A DNA stretch of 64,000 bases. Source: Cladorrhinum sp. PSN259. Lineage: Eukaryota; Ascomycota; Sordariomycetes; Sordariales; Podosporaceae. The stretch is from assembly GCA_033725935.1 (NCBI GenBank), contig MU867129.1:1-64000 (forward strand), read 5' to 3'. Positions within the stretch are counted from its first letter, which is position 1. Each line of letters begins with the position of its first letter. The notes beneath the pieces are model-generated. The model saw only the letters and a list, made by a program, of their open reading frames with translations, was not told the origin of the DNA and searched no databases. Both the position numbers and the translations under genes were made by a program. Positions 1 through 9,969 of this stretch are shown one piece after another.

Positions 1-565
1 AGATAACTGGCATGGTTTTCCTGTACAATAAGATAGCTAGCAGGACCGGCGAACCTTTGACTAAAGGGCAATCGGTAGTACGAAATATTATTTTTATTAT
101 CACTACCCGGAAAAAGAGCTTTTGCGTCTGTTTATTACCATATTTAATCGAAGTGATGGGTAATTGAAGACATATTAGGTTTTGGGTAGGTCAACATCAT
201 GATGGTCGAGGATATAGTCGAACAGTCGGAAATATTGGGCTGGAGATGATCATGGCACGAAGAGAGGAAGGTTTCAGTGTTGTAACTTGTGGGTTATGTT
301 TGGATCTGTCTACAGATTGAGTGGTATTTAATATACTCGCAGTCATGGATGGAGATCACTGGTAAGATGGGACTTGGATCATGTCGAGCAGAGAGATATC
401 AACAACATCATGATTGTTTTCTTCGACTTCCTCATCCTCGACGACGCAACTCATGATAGAAAATAGATGCCCTGGCATTACATCCTGGAACTTATGACTT
501 CCTTTGGTATATAACGCTATCAAGCTTTCATATCTCACAGCTCATCCTTCAACACCTCTCAATGC
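1..565. other. Left-edge intergenic region
   Basis: No gene is supported here. The stretch is moderately AT-rich, and the only open frame is a 60-codon minus-strand ORF with an acidic run and no recognisable motif. It is probably 3' flank of the secreted-protein gene that ends at 566. Confidence 0.5.
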
Positions 566-1411
566 CTAATACCTATCCATAATCAGTCCCGTCTTGAGCG
601 AATCCCCCGCCTGAAACCACCCATACCCCTCCAAATAACTCTGCAGATCCGCGCTCTTGGCGCTCGCAACACTCACACTGCCCGTCTTGAACGACGCCTC
701 CACCAAATACTCGATCCCGGTCCCTGCTGCGTCCAGAATAGGCCAAACCTCAATATACACCTGCAACCCGCTCCAGGTACCCACCGACCTCTTTGCCAAC
801 ACGGGTCCAAATATTCTCGAAACGGCCAGCAGGTCCGTCCCCCAGTTGTTCTGTCCGTTCCAGTCCACAAACTTGCCCGGCGCTTTGTCAATCAGCATGG
901 ACCGCGAGTCGGACAAGTTCGGCAGGTCCATCCCGCTGTATCCCGACTTGGCCGCCGTCTTCTTCCGGCTGATGGAGAGCGTTTTCTGCGCGTACCCCCA
1001 CTCCACCTGCGCTTCGTAGTTTGTCTCGGAGGAATCGAACCCGTCTGCGTTGGCGGCATTGAGAGCAGCGGTGATGTCGCTGCCCGTGATGGAATATCGT
1101 TTTTTGTAAGTCAGTTCGAAATCGGCCTCGCCTTCGGTTTTGCGGATGCGGGGACTCCACCCGGCCGAGTAGATCGTCTTGGAAGACGTGTCAAGAAACT
1201 GGACGTTCATCTTGGTTACCGAGGTGGGCATCGAAAAGGCGGATAGCACAGAGGGGGTGAGCTTGTGAGTGGACGGGTCGAGGACGGCGGTGGCGTTGAG
1301 CAGGAGCTTGATTTCGTAGTCGGGCGTCATGTTGGAGGCGGCGGATATGAGCTGAGGGGTGAATATGGCAATGGCGAGAGAAGCCAAGGCCGGGGGGAAG
1401 GGGGACCGCAT
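566..1411 (-). CDS. Secreted hypothetical protein, possibly CYTH-like
   Basis: Single exon, 281 aa. The N-terminus (MRSPFPPALASLAIAIF, then cleavage near SAA) is a clear signal peptide, so the protein should be secreted. The mature part starts with a YEIKLLLN strand, and alternating strand and charged-helix segments follow (VTKMNVQFLD, DFELTYKKRYS, EAQVEWGYAQKTLSI). It ends in LEGYGWFQAGDSLKTGLIMDRY. The ExK strand and the KTE...FELTYKKRY pattern recall CYTH/triphosphate-tunnel folds, but that is only an impression and no catalytic set can be confirmed. There are few cysteines, unlike small cysteine-rich effectors. The start was chosen because the signal peptide begins exactly at this ATG. 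Existence as a gene is likely; function is unknown. Confidence 0.8.
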   Translation of the reverse strand: MRSPFPPALASLAIAIFTPQLISAASNMTPDYEIKLLLNATAVLDPSTHKLTPSVLSAFSMPTSVTKMNVQFLDTSSKTIYSAGWSPRIRKTEGEADFELTYKKRYSITGSDITAALNAANADGFDSSETNYEAQVEWGYAQKTLSISRKKTAAKSGYSGMDLPNLSDSRSMLIDKAPGKFVDWNGQNNWGTDLLAVSRIFGPVLAKRSVGTWSGLQVYIEVWPILDAAGTGIEYLVEASFKTGSVSVASAKSADLQSYLEGYGWFQAGDSLKTGLIMDRY

Positions 1412-2327
1412 TGTTGGGAAGGGATGTTTGTTGAGACTGGGAATGTGTGGTGTGCCCGGAGATGCTAGGCAGGTGAGGTGAGTTTAGAGTTTGTCCTGGG
1501 TAGTATCGCTGGCGATACATGGATCCTTATATGCGAATTCCCGGCTAATTTATATGAGCAAGAACTCTAGCCATGATCTCGTCGACTGGTAATTCGGGGC
1601 TAGCCGGCGCTAGCTGAGGATGGTGCGCATAGCGCAAACTACAAGCGTTACGTATCTGGATATCTAGCAGTCCAAAGGGATGGAATAGTAGTATAAATGC
1701 CGCAATGCCTTTCCTATTCCGTTGACCGAGATCTCGTACGGCGTAGCCCGACATATCCAGACTTGGTGTGAAAGGGTAGCATCCGCCAATCAGAGTACAG
1801 TGTCAAGCACGTTGCATTCAAGGTTGTCCAGCTCCAGGGCGTTGATATAGTTAAGATGCAGTGAAGCCTTCTCCCCACGTGTTTCTCTTATTGGTTTGTT
1901 TGTCTTTCTACACTACCAAAAGATCTTGGGCAAATTTCACTCTTCAAGTTTGTTTGGAGAAGCAATTTTCTGATGATACAAATTCCTTTTTTTCTTCTTT
2001 TTTTTGTTAAGCAGTACAGCCAGGGGGTTAGATAGGGTCCATTGCTCATGAGTGGCCGGTTGAACCACTGCCAAGAGAGTCTTGCTTTTGACATCAAGCC
2101 CCTATAACATAGTGCTTTGGGGTATTGTCGACCACCCTGTCAGAATCCTCATGACCAATTAGATTTGCAGGATCCCGCTTTGCGTTTCGTTCAAACCAAG
2201 GCACCTACCCAGGCTACCCTTGGTACCCAATCTGCCTGACTTCTGTTTCCTCAGGTCCCTCAGTTCCCTTTCTGGCACTCTCCCCGTTCGTGTACCGCCA
2301 TCTTCTCAGCGCCGACTGATTGCGACC
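1412..2327. other. Divergent intergenic region between secreted protein and HET gene
   Basis: 916 bp holding the 5' flanks of two divergent genes. There is an AT-rich polypyrimidine stretch near 1985-2010. A 69-codon ORF on each side has no motif. No TATA box convincingly placed for either start was found. Confidence 0.5.
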
Positions 2328-4401
2328 ATGGAAGAAGAGCGAGACCCCAGACAGTTTGAGCTAAAGCTCTATGACCAACGGTGTTCAACAGGGTACATAA
2401 AGCACTGCGGTCTCTGCCGCGACATTGCCCAGAAGAGATTCCCTTTTACACTCAGAGCAGACATCGGCCTCTTTCAAGCGTCCTCTGCACAGTGCACGAC
2501 ATGTGCCGCTATATATGACAGTGTCAAGGGTCTCCCGTCTAGTGCGCAGAAGTCGTGGAAATCCATGGAAATCCGGTTCAATGCTTGCAGCGATACGTCG
2601 AGATTCTACGCTTCGGAACTCATACTGAGCGATGACGCAGGCTGGTCCAAGTTCCAGTTGTTTACCGAACTTGGTGAGTGACCTTGTGACGTTTTGCAGC
2701 CGAATGTGCTGACCAACTCTGTACTGCTCAGGGCAACACGATGGAACTACAGAACCAGTCATCGGCGCCGCAAGGAGCATCTCAAGCGAGTCCAACTCAA
2801 GACAGTGTTTTGATGTCATCCGGCGTTGGATTTCGGATTGTGACAAGCATCCAGCTTGTGCCGCATCGCTGGGCTCCCCTAATCCGCCTACACGCCTCCT
2901 GGATGTGTGGGTGGGTGATGACGTTGTGAGGCTCCATGTAACACACGGAGAGGTAGATCCTTATATCGCTCTCAGTCACTGTTGGGGCCCCGATGGCTTG
3001 CCAGACTCGGCCAAAACAACGAGGGCGACATTGGATAGCCGGAGGCAAGGTATCCAGATCAACACCTTACCCAAAACTTTCCGAGACGCCATATCGATTT
3101 GCCGGGAACTTGGAGTCCGGTTCCTGTGGGTCGATTCGCTATGCATTATCCAACAGGACGCAGAAGACTGGGAAAAGGAGTGTTCGCGAATGCGAGACAT
3201 CTACAGAAACTCATATCTAACAATCTCGGTAACCCGTTCTCGGGACAGTTCCGAGGGATGCTTTTCGACTCGCAAAACCCGCCATCTGTCGACCAAAGTC
3301 GGCAATATTGAACACCAAGGCAAATCCTGCGACGTGCTATCCAGAGAGAGCATTAGCCACGACGAAATGGGTTCATCAGATAGTGTCTCTTCGCAGTCAT
3401 TCCCCCTCTTCTCGCGGGCCTGGACGTTTCAAGAGCGCCTGCTCCCCCGCCGAGTGGTGCACTACGGCGCGTTGGAGTTGATTTGGGAGTGCAATACCTT
3501 GTCTGACTGCGAGTGCGCCGCCTCTCAAGAGCTGCTGGCCGGCTGGGAATGGCAAAGAGGGCCGAAAGTACTATTTTCGGAAATAATGAGCCAGCCGCGG
3601 CAGGGACCTCAGTTTCGTCAAAAGTTGGCTGTGCTCTTGCGGCGGTTCTCCTTGATGAAACTCAGTTTCGACTCGGATCGTCTCCCGTCGCTGTCGGGCA
3701 TTTCGCAGGCACTCAAGTGTGAAGAGACAGGGGAGTATCTGGCCGGCCTCTGGGAAAAGGAACTTTCTTGGATGATTGGATGGATCAACATGGGCAACGA
3801 CGCCTGTAGGCCATCTTGCAAGCCAGCCCCTCCCACTTGGTCGTGGATGTCTCTCGAAAACTCATGGATGTCTTGGAACTATAGTCAAGACTTGAGCCAA
3901 CATGGCGAATGGGCTACAGCGTGGCCGAATGGCCGAGACTTGGCCGTGCGCAATACCACCTTTGAGATGCTGATAGTTCGGTGCACCATCAAGAGCGCTA
4001 GTTGCATTCCCTGGACAAAGCACGACGTTTTTGGTCGGGTCGCATCTGGAATTCTTAGTATCTCTGGGCGGATTGCACCCGCAACATTAAGGGATGATCA
4101 CTTCTGCGAGCGGAACGAAATCAAGCAACGTTTCATTCCAGATGTGCGGTCAGAGGCACACCTTTATGAACCGGGACAGATGGTACACTGCCTCATGATC
4201 GGGATGATGAGCGAGAAGAGCAACAAATATCCAGGCCTAGTCGTCCTTTCATCATTGGTTCTAAAGGCTCGTGATCAGGAACCAAAAAATCCTCCCAGGT
4301 ATGAGCGCATAGGGATCATGCTTCAGAATAACCACTTTGCTTGGAAGGAGGCGCCTGCTTGGTGGGAAGGCGCTGGGGAGACAGTGGTAGATATTGTCTG
4401 A
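2328..4401 (+). CDS. HET-domain (heterokaryon incompatibility) protein
   Basis: Two exons, 2328-2673 and 2732-4401, give 671 aa. The 58-nt intron has GTGAGT, a gctgac branch site and CAG, and the frame closes exactly. The HET domain runs from about residue 193: YIALSHCWG (193-201), TFRDAI (231-236), LWVDSLCIIQ (247-256) and a later SRAWTFQERLLPRR are the diagnostic blocks. The N-terminal 120 residues carry a C-x2-C / C-x2-C-like arrangement (CGLC, CTTC) common in long fungal HET proteins. HET domains trigger regulated cell death after non-self contact when paired with a partner; no partner gene (for example a het-c type lipid transfer protein) is adjacent. ATG 2328 is preferred over an in-frame upstream ATG at 2220 because the upstream residues look like untranslated leader. 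The reading frame is intact. Confidence 0.92.
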
Positions 4402-4673
4402 TCATAGACCTAGAATTAGGAAGGCGGGTAAACTAATCAAGGAGCACAGGGCAGAGGTCTGAAGATGCTGAGCCCAAGTAACATCAGGCAGAGGAAACTT
4501 GAAAATCAAGACACGCAATGTCAGGCGGCCGTCTCGATGATTCTCAACAAGGTATGTATGTATTAGATTTTGCATTTGGTTAACTTTTCAACATCTCCAA
4601 GTCCAAAAAATGATCGTCATCAAACAGGATGTCATCAACGCTTTGTGATAACATAAAAATCCCGAGTCTTCTT

Positions 4674-5417
4674 TCACTGGCCATCCCCAGGCTTCACACC
4701 ACCCATCCCATCCCACCCGTTCAGATCCCACAACCTCTTCCCACCCTTCAGCCCACTTCCCTCCTCGACATTCCACCCATCCTGGTCACCCTTCTGATAC
4801 ACCTCCTCCTCCAAGCTCTTCTTGTAAGAATCACTACCAAACCTCAGAGGCAAACAAACCCCACCGCACTTCTGTCCCCTCTGCCCGTTAGGATAAACAA
4901 CGGCCACACAAAATTTCGGCAGTTCTTTTCCGTTCTGATCAATCATTGTTCCCCTTTTGTCACCTCTATCACCAAAACAAACTTTTCCTTCGGGGCAGGT
5001 CAATCCCAGATCCCAACCGCACATTTCCCTATAAGGGTGACACAGCCCCTTGCCGTCGCACGATATCCCGCAGTTACCCGTTCGCGGGTCGGCGATGCAG
5101 ACTTCCCGACCCTCAAAACAGTCGTCTGCGAGGCCCCACCCACCGCAGATTGTGTATTTATGGGAGAGGGCGTAGTCGACGTACTGGCATTTGCCTGGAC
5201 AGCCTGGGTGCCCGCCTGTATAAGTGGAAGTCCAGGTTGTGCAGTTCTTTGAGAGGGGAATGCAGGTTAAGGGGTCGGGACAGTCTGGGTTCGTCAAGCC
5301 GCAAGGGGTGTCGATGTCCGAGGGCTTGTAGGGGAGGGGTGATTGAGGTGAAGGGGCGGCGAGGCTTGGGGAGGGGAGGAGAAGAAGCAGTACGGAGAAC
5401 AAGGGGTACGTGTACAT
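4674..5417 (-). CDS. Secreted cysteine-rich protein
   Basis: Single exon, 247 aa, beginning at the ATG that opens a strong signal peptide (MYTYPLFSVLLLLLPSPSLAA). The mature protein has about 20 cysteines in a regular series (CGL, DCPDPLTC, CPGKC, ICGGW, DDCFEGREVC, NCGISC, GLCHPYREMCGW, TCPEGKVC, KCGGVCL), so a disulfide-rich extracellular fold is expected. Similar Cys-rich secreted proteins with CGGW and CPEG-type repeats are widespread in Pezizomycotina without assigned function. The C-terminal 60 residues are charged, then Gly- and Trp-rich, and look disordered. An upstream in-frame ATG at 5567 would bury the signal peptide and was rejected. The gene is convergent with the HET gene. It could be an effector or cell-wall protein. 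Confidence 0.8.
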   Translation of the reverse strand: MYTYPLFSVLLLLLPSPSLAAPSPQSPLPYKPSDIDTPCGLTNPDCPDPLTCIPLSKNCTTWTSTYTGGHPGCPGKCQYVDYALSHKYTICGGWGLADDCFEGREVCIADPRTGNCGISCDGKGLCHPYREMCGWDLGLTCPEGKVCFGDRGDKRGTMIDQNGKELPKFCVAVVYPNGQRGQKCGGVCLPLRFGSDSYKKSLEEEVYQKGDQDGWNVEEGSGLKGGKRLWDLNGWDGMGGVKPGDGQ

Positions 5418-5770
5418 GCTGGGCGAGGAGTTGTGGTTTTGGAGGTAAGAAAGGTAGAGAAAGAACTGTGCAGGTACCAGGTTGTTGAGTAACATATAAA
5501 GCAAGTGCTTGACAACTCGAGGGAAAAGGTCAATGCCATACAACGCTTGCAAAGTAGTATTGGTCACTGGCTGAATGTATGCTAAAAATATCTCGTATTT
5601 GTACGTATTTGTCCAATGGTACCGAACTTTATAAATGTATGCAATTTATACTATGGTACGTATGGGTTGATCAAATTATCCGTTGCAACTCTGCAAATTG
5701 ATGTTGCTACAGTGCTTTTATTTCCGTACGTTAAACGTCAAATAAATCGCACCCTTGATCAATCTTTACC
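5418..5770. other. AT-rich intergenic spacer
   Basis: 353 bp, clearly more AT-rich than the flanking genes. It is 5' flank of the Cys-rich gene and 3' flank of the NACHT gene. Nothing else is recognised. Confidence 0.5.
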
Positions 5771-8301
5771 CTACAAGTCATGTCCGTTGCACAAATGAGG
5801 TACATGCACAACACTGATCCCTCGGCTTTTAATGATTTCCTCAACCGTGCAATGATACTTCCGTATCCGGGCGACGACTTCGTCTTGTCGCACAGAGTCA
5901 CCAGCACTTCGGGTTCTCCAACATTTCAAGATCTCCTGTTCAGGTACTGACAGTCCATACACGAAGCTGGCCATCACAGTGCGGTTCAGAAACTCTTTAG
6001 CTGTGATACCCCGCTTGTTCATGACTTTTGTGGCCAGCCCAACATTGGCGGAGGCAAACATAGCAAGCAGTGCCCAAACTGTCGGATCATTTACCTGGTG
6101 GTACCATTCCGGTGGTGTTCCGGGATAATAAACCGGCAGACGGGCCATGTAGAAGATTTGCGCGTCCTCACAGCCTGCAACCAGATAGCATTGGATGAGA
6201 CGTAACCTCTGAAAATGAGGTTTTGTTGGCATAAAATACGAGGTGCATGAATCCAAAATCTCGGGGTCATCCAAGATTGCGCAGTCAGCATCTGGTAGAG
6301 TTAATCTGCCAGCTATAAAGAGCGGCACAAGAGTGAGGCAATAGACCTCGCGATCCCGTACCCAATCCACGCAAGTACTCGAGGTACTTACAGCGAGGGC
6401 TTGTCTGAGGATGCTCTTCAAGAACTCCCTTTGAAGGGTATTCTGATCAAATGAAAATTGGCGGTGGATCGGATTGTTGATGTCCGATTCTAGGAATTCC
6501 ACAACGGTGTAGTGAGCGATCTTGACGAACTCCCCCTTTGGTACCGTTCGGGTCTCTGTTTGCTGCTTTTTGTAGATGTGCCATATCGATTCATTCTCTT
6601 CTTCCTCAAACCGAAGTTCGTCGAGGAAGTCTGTGTATGGTAGCGGAAGGGCCCTGACGGTAATGAAGCAACCGCATAATTCCTTCACGTCCTCTGCGGT
6701 ATAGTTCCAACGTTTCCCGGTTGAGTGGAGAAGATCGTCGCAGACAGCAGAGACCAGGACGTCAATATGAATGCCCTGGTCTCTCATCCGCCGAGCAGAC
6801 GTATGCCCTATTATCCAAAATAAAGCTCGCTGAACAAATAGACGGTCATCCGCAGGCACCCTCTCCAATACCCTCATGTATACCTGATGTAGGTCCTTTG
6901 GTAGATTGCTGAGAGCTTCGATGAGCTTTGTCTCTTCTCGTATGCGCTCAATGATGACTATTTGGCATGCTACCCATCGAAACCTTTCCACTTGATCTGT
7001 TAGTTGCAATGGGCTACACATGTAGCAAAAAAAAAGTTGGGGGAAGGGACTTGCATTCCCTGCGCTCTTGCGCAAATCACATCCTCAATCACCTGTCCCA
7101 TGTGCTGCCACCTTCTCATACGAGGGCTTGTCGTAATCCACTCATGAACAACCACACGGATGTCCTGCTCGACAAAGTCGTTTGACATGGACATGGTATC
7201 TGAGATGCTCGATAACGCGTCATGGATATCATATTCAGGACGGCTTGTTGCTAGAAGCCGCAGCTTACTGAAACGCATTGCCGTACTGAGCTCAGCAAGT
7301 ACTGCAAGGAGTTCGGACCTCGACTCAATCTCATCGAGACCGTCGACAACCACATACACGGTGTCAAACTTGTGTAAAACCTGCTCTAGAATCTCCAAGA
7401 GCTCTAGAACAGTAGGATTATATCCGCCCTCGTAAAGAGTTTTGAGCTGTCGAGGCGCCCACTCGGCCTGTCGAATAAACTGACCAACGATCCACCTCAG
7501 GAATGTTGGTGCAGCAGCTTGATTAGTGTTCTGAGAGAAGTGGAAGTAGTAGTAGGCATGTCCCAGTCGCTTGGTTGGTTTAGTCTGGCAAGACTCTCTG
7601 ATGGACTCAATGATGAATGATGCCATGACCGACTTTCCTGACCCCGGGATGCCGTGGATCCAGATTGAACGACGGGCTGCCATGCCACCAACCCCCGACT
7701 CCAGCCAAGCTTGCCAGACGGACCACTTTAATAGCCAAGAGTTTGTGTGCTCCTCGTGGTTATTGTAGGTACTCAGGTGCATTGATGTTGGGTTGTTGGT
7801 GCCTGACTGCAGCCAGGCGAGTGCTTCATACCGCTCGTTCCGCGACAGGGCCTCCTCGACTCGTCCAATGCCAGCCTTGATGTCTTTGATGTCCCTCATC
7901 ATGTCTCCGGTAAGTGCAAGGAGCAAGGTAGATTTGTGGAGGCTAACATCGGCGAGCAGCTTCCTAATCTTGCCCTCCTTCAATGCCCACGTCAGCCTGT
8001 TAATGGCGCCGGGATCTTCCGGATTTCTGGGCAGCAGCCGCTCCAACTCAACGATAGACTGATAGCAATGTTGGATTGGCCCGCATGGAGCAAACAATGT
8101 CGAAAGGGCCTGTCTGGTCATCGGGTGGAGTTCGGTCTGAGCGAAGCAGGATAAGATGGCCCGCAGCGATGTAACTTCTCCCGAAATCATGACCATGTCT
8201 CGTGGTGCATCCTTCGCTGTACCTATTATATGGCTGCATATCCGAATAACTCCGTCCGTTAGTTGTATAAAAGCGACAATGCTTGCTGCAAATTCGGCCA
8301 T
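5771..8301 (-). CDS. NACHT-domain STAND NTPase (fungal NLR-like)
   Basis: Exons 8301-7055 and 6983-5771 give 819 aa. The intron (7054-6984, 71 nt) has a GC donor (GCAAGT), an actaac branch site and AAAG acceptor; splicing rebuilds the family-typical GMFRWVACQ with exact phase. The N-terminal 150 residues are a helical fungal STAND N-domain (MAEFAASIVAFIQLTDGV), similar in style to SesA/HeLo-like domains. The NACHT has Walker A GIPGSGKS (217-224), Walker B VYVVVDGLDE (315-324) and LLATSRPE (349-356). The C-terminal 400 residues hold the winged-helix-like part (LPKDLHQVYMRVLERVP, VKIAHYTVVEFLES) but no ankyrin, WD40 or TPR array, so a ligand-binding repeat domain is missing or unrecognisable. 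ATG 8301 was chosen over 8433 because the conserved N-domain starts there. The role is probably intracellular non-self sensing. Confidence 0.9.
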
Positions 8302-8895
8302 GGAGGGCAAATGGTAAAGTGCGGGGTTGCGTGTCGCAGGGAGAAGAAAAAGATGATGGCACAGTGGAGTGCGAAGATGCTCAGCTTGGGTGGGCAGGAT
8401 CTCGGTAGGCCAACCATCTCGCAGCAGGATCACCTACACTAGCTGCATCGCATCACTTGGAAGGTGCCGCCTAAGTGGGATTCGTGCGGGCGGAAGGACA
8501 TTTCTGTGCAGTGCGGTTCGATTTTCTGCTCTCTGACTTGGAGTCTCCCAGCGATCTAGTCTCAATTCCTTTTTCTTTTTCTTTTCTTTTCTTTTCCCTG
8601 GATTTTTCCAGTCCTCAAGGTTCGCAAATGCAGCCAATTGCTGACACAGTCGCATTCAAGCACAATTTGTGCATGAGACCCCTTGTGCACGCAGTCTTGG
8701 CAAGACATCAAGGTTCACCAGTCCAAGTCATCAAGGTTCTCAACAAGACAGAAGCAATCATGAGTGAGTATTTATATTGATGTTGTATGCATTTATCTCC
8801 AACCTTCTAGAGCACTGCATTGCATTGCACCGTCGATCTCTCTCCCATAGTTGCATCCCGCTATCCGAGCCTTCATCAGCAACCCACAGCTCACC
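8302..8895. other. Divergent promoter region (NACHT / HRXXH gene)
   Basis: 594 bp separating two divergently transcribed genes. It holds a strong CT/T tract at about 8567-8599, a common fungal core-promoter feature, pointing toward the plus-strand gene. No TATA box is obvious. Confidence 0.5.
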
Positions 8896-9724
8896 ATGCG
8901 TCTCTCCGTCGTCCTCCCCCTCTTTGTAGGGCTCCAGGCATCCTCAGCCTCTCCGATAGTCCCCAGAGAGGAGACTACCACCATCACGGCTACCTCCTCT
9001 TCCACCAGCTCCCAATCTCTCCCTACTGCAACCCCCCTTTTCCCCATTCACGAGTCCTGCAACGCCACCCTTCATCGACAACTCTCCCGAGCATTCGTCG
9101 AGACAGTTGAGCTTGCCTCGCATGCCCGGGACCACATCCTTCGCTTTGGGCAGACCTCACCGTTCGTCCAAAAGTACTTTGGTGTCAACTCTTCGACCGT
9201 TGTTCCCCTGGGTGTCTTCTCCCGCGTCGCATCAGGCGATAGGGGCAACATGACTTTCAGATGCGACGATCCGGACGAGAACTGTGCCACTCAAGAGGGC
9301 GAGTTTATCTTCTTTTCAGTGATCTCCCGACTTATCCACTAACTGTTATTATGATACAGGCTGGGCAGGCCACTGGCGCGGGTCTAATGCCACCCAAGAA
9401 ACCGTCATCTGCGATCTCTCCTACACCAAGCGACGCTGGCTGGACTCCATCTGCGGTCTGGGCTTTACTGTGTCCAAGTCTCCCACCAACTTGTTCTGGG
9501 CTACTGATCTCTTACATCGCACATTCCACGTTCCTCAGATCAGCGAGGATGCCGTGCACCATTACGCCGAGGACTATGACGGTGTTTTGGAGATGGTCAA
9601 GACGGAGCCTGAAAAGTCTGTTTATGACAGCGACACCCTGATTTATTTTGCTACTGACGTCTATGCGTACGAGGTTGCCGCGCCTGGACAGGGATGCACG
9701 GGCGATGAAGAGGCATCCGAGTAA
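8896..9724 (+). CDS. Secreted HRXXH protein, Asp f 2 / Pra1-like
   Basis: Exons 8896-9298 and 9360-9724 give 255 aa. The 61-nt intron uses a GC donor (GCGAGT) with a cactaac branch site and ACAG acceptor; the alternative GT donors break the conserved second exon. There is a signal peptide (MRLSVVLPLFVGLQASSAS), then a Thr/Ser-rich linker, then the family core: ESCNATLHRQL, LASHARDHILRFG, KYFG, GHWRGSNATQETVICD, and the HRXXH motif HRTFH at about 187-191, followed by HHYAEDY. Known relatives are the Aspergillus allergen Asp f 2 and the Candida zincophore Pra1, which bind zinc outside the cell. In those species the gene is often divergent from a zinc transporter; here the divergent neighbour is the NACHT gene. 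No His/Cys-rich zinc tail is seen at the C-terminus, which ends in an acidic GDEEASE. Zinc scavenging is therefore an inference. Confidence 0.85.
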
Positions 9725-9854
9725 AAGGGGCAAGGAAGGAACGCTGGTGCTGCATCATGTTGCTAGAACTTCCCGCATACCTTTCAACAATAAATGAATA
9801 ATGTACAGATATAAAGATGAGAAATTAACGACTGATACAACGGAGTAAAATATC

Positions 9855-9859
9855 AAAAA
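9855..9859 (-). terminator. Pol III terminator of tRNA-Lys
   Basis: A TTTTT run on the minus strand, 23 nt past the tRNA 3' end, is a typical RNA polymerase III stop. Confidence 0.7.
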
Positions 9860-9882
9860 GCGATCGTCGCGATCGGGAATTG

Positions 9883-9969
9883 AGCCCGACGTGGGGGTCG
9901 AACCCACAACCTTGAGATTACGGAGAGTTCCTTAAGAGTCTCACGCTCTACCGATTGAGCTAGCCGGGC
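9883..9969 (-). tRNA. tRNA-Lys (CUU) with intron
   Basis: Minus-strand cloverleaf: acceptor GCCCGGC pairs with GTCGGGC, the D-arm is GCTC/GAGC, the T-arm is GTGGG-TTCGAAC-CCCAC. The anticodon stem TGAGA/TCTCA encloses CTCTTA, giving anticodon CUU. An intron of about 14 nt sits one base 3' of the anticodon, the canonical nuclear position. A-box and B-box sequences are intact, so it should be functional. Confidence 0.93.

Noticed and set aside
2220..2327. Upstream in-frame ATG for the HET gene
   Set aside because: The extra 36 residues resemble leader sequence and the ATG at 2328 has a better context (GACCATGG).
4629..5252. 207-codon plus-strand ORF
   Set aside because: Antisense shadow of the Cys-rich secreted protein gene, which has a signal peptide and regular Cys spacing.
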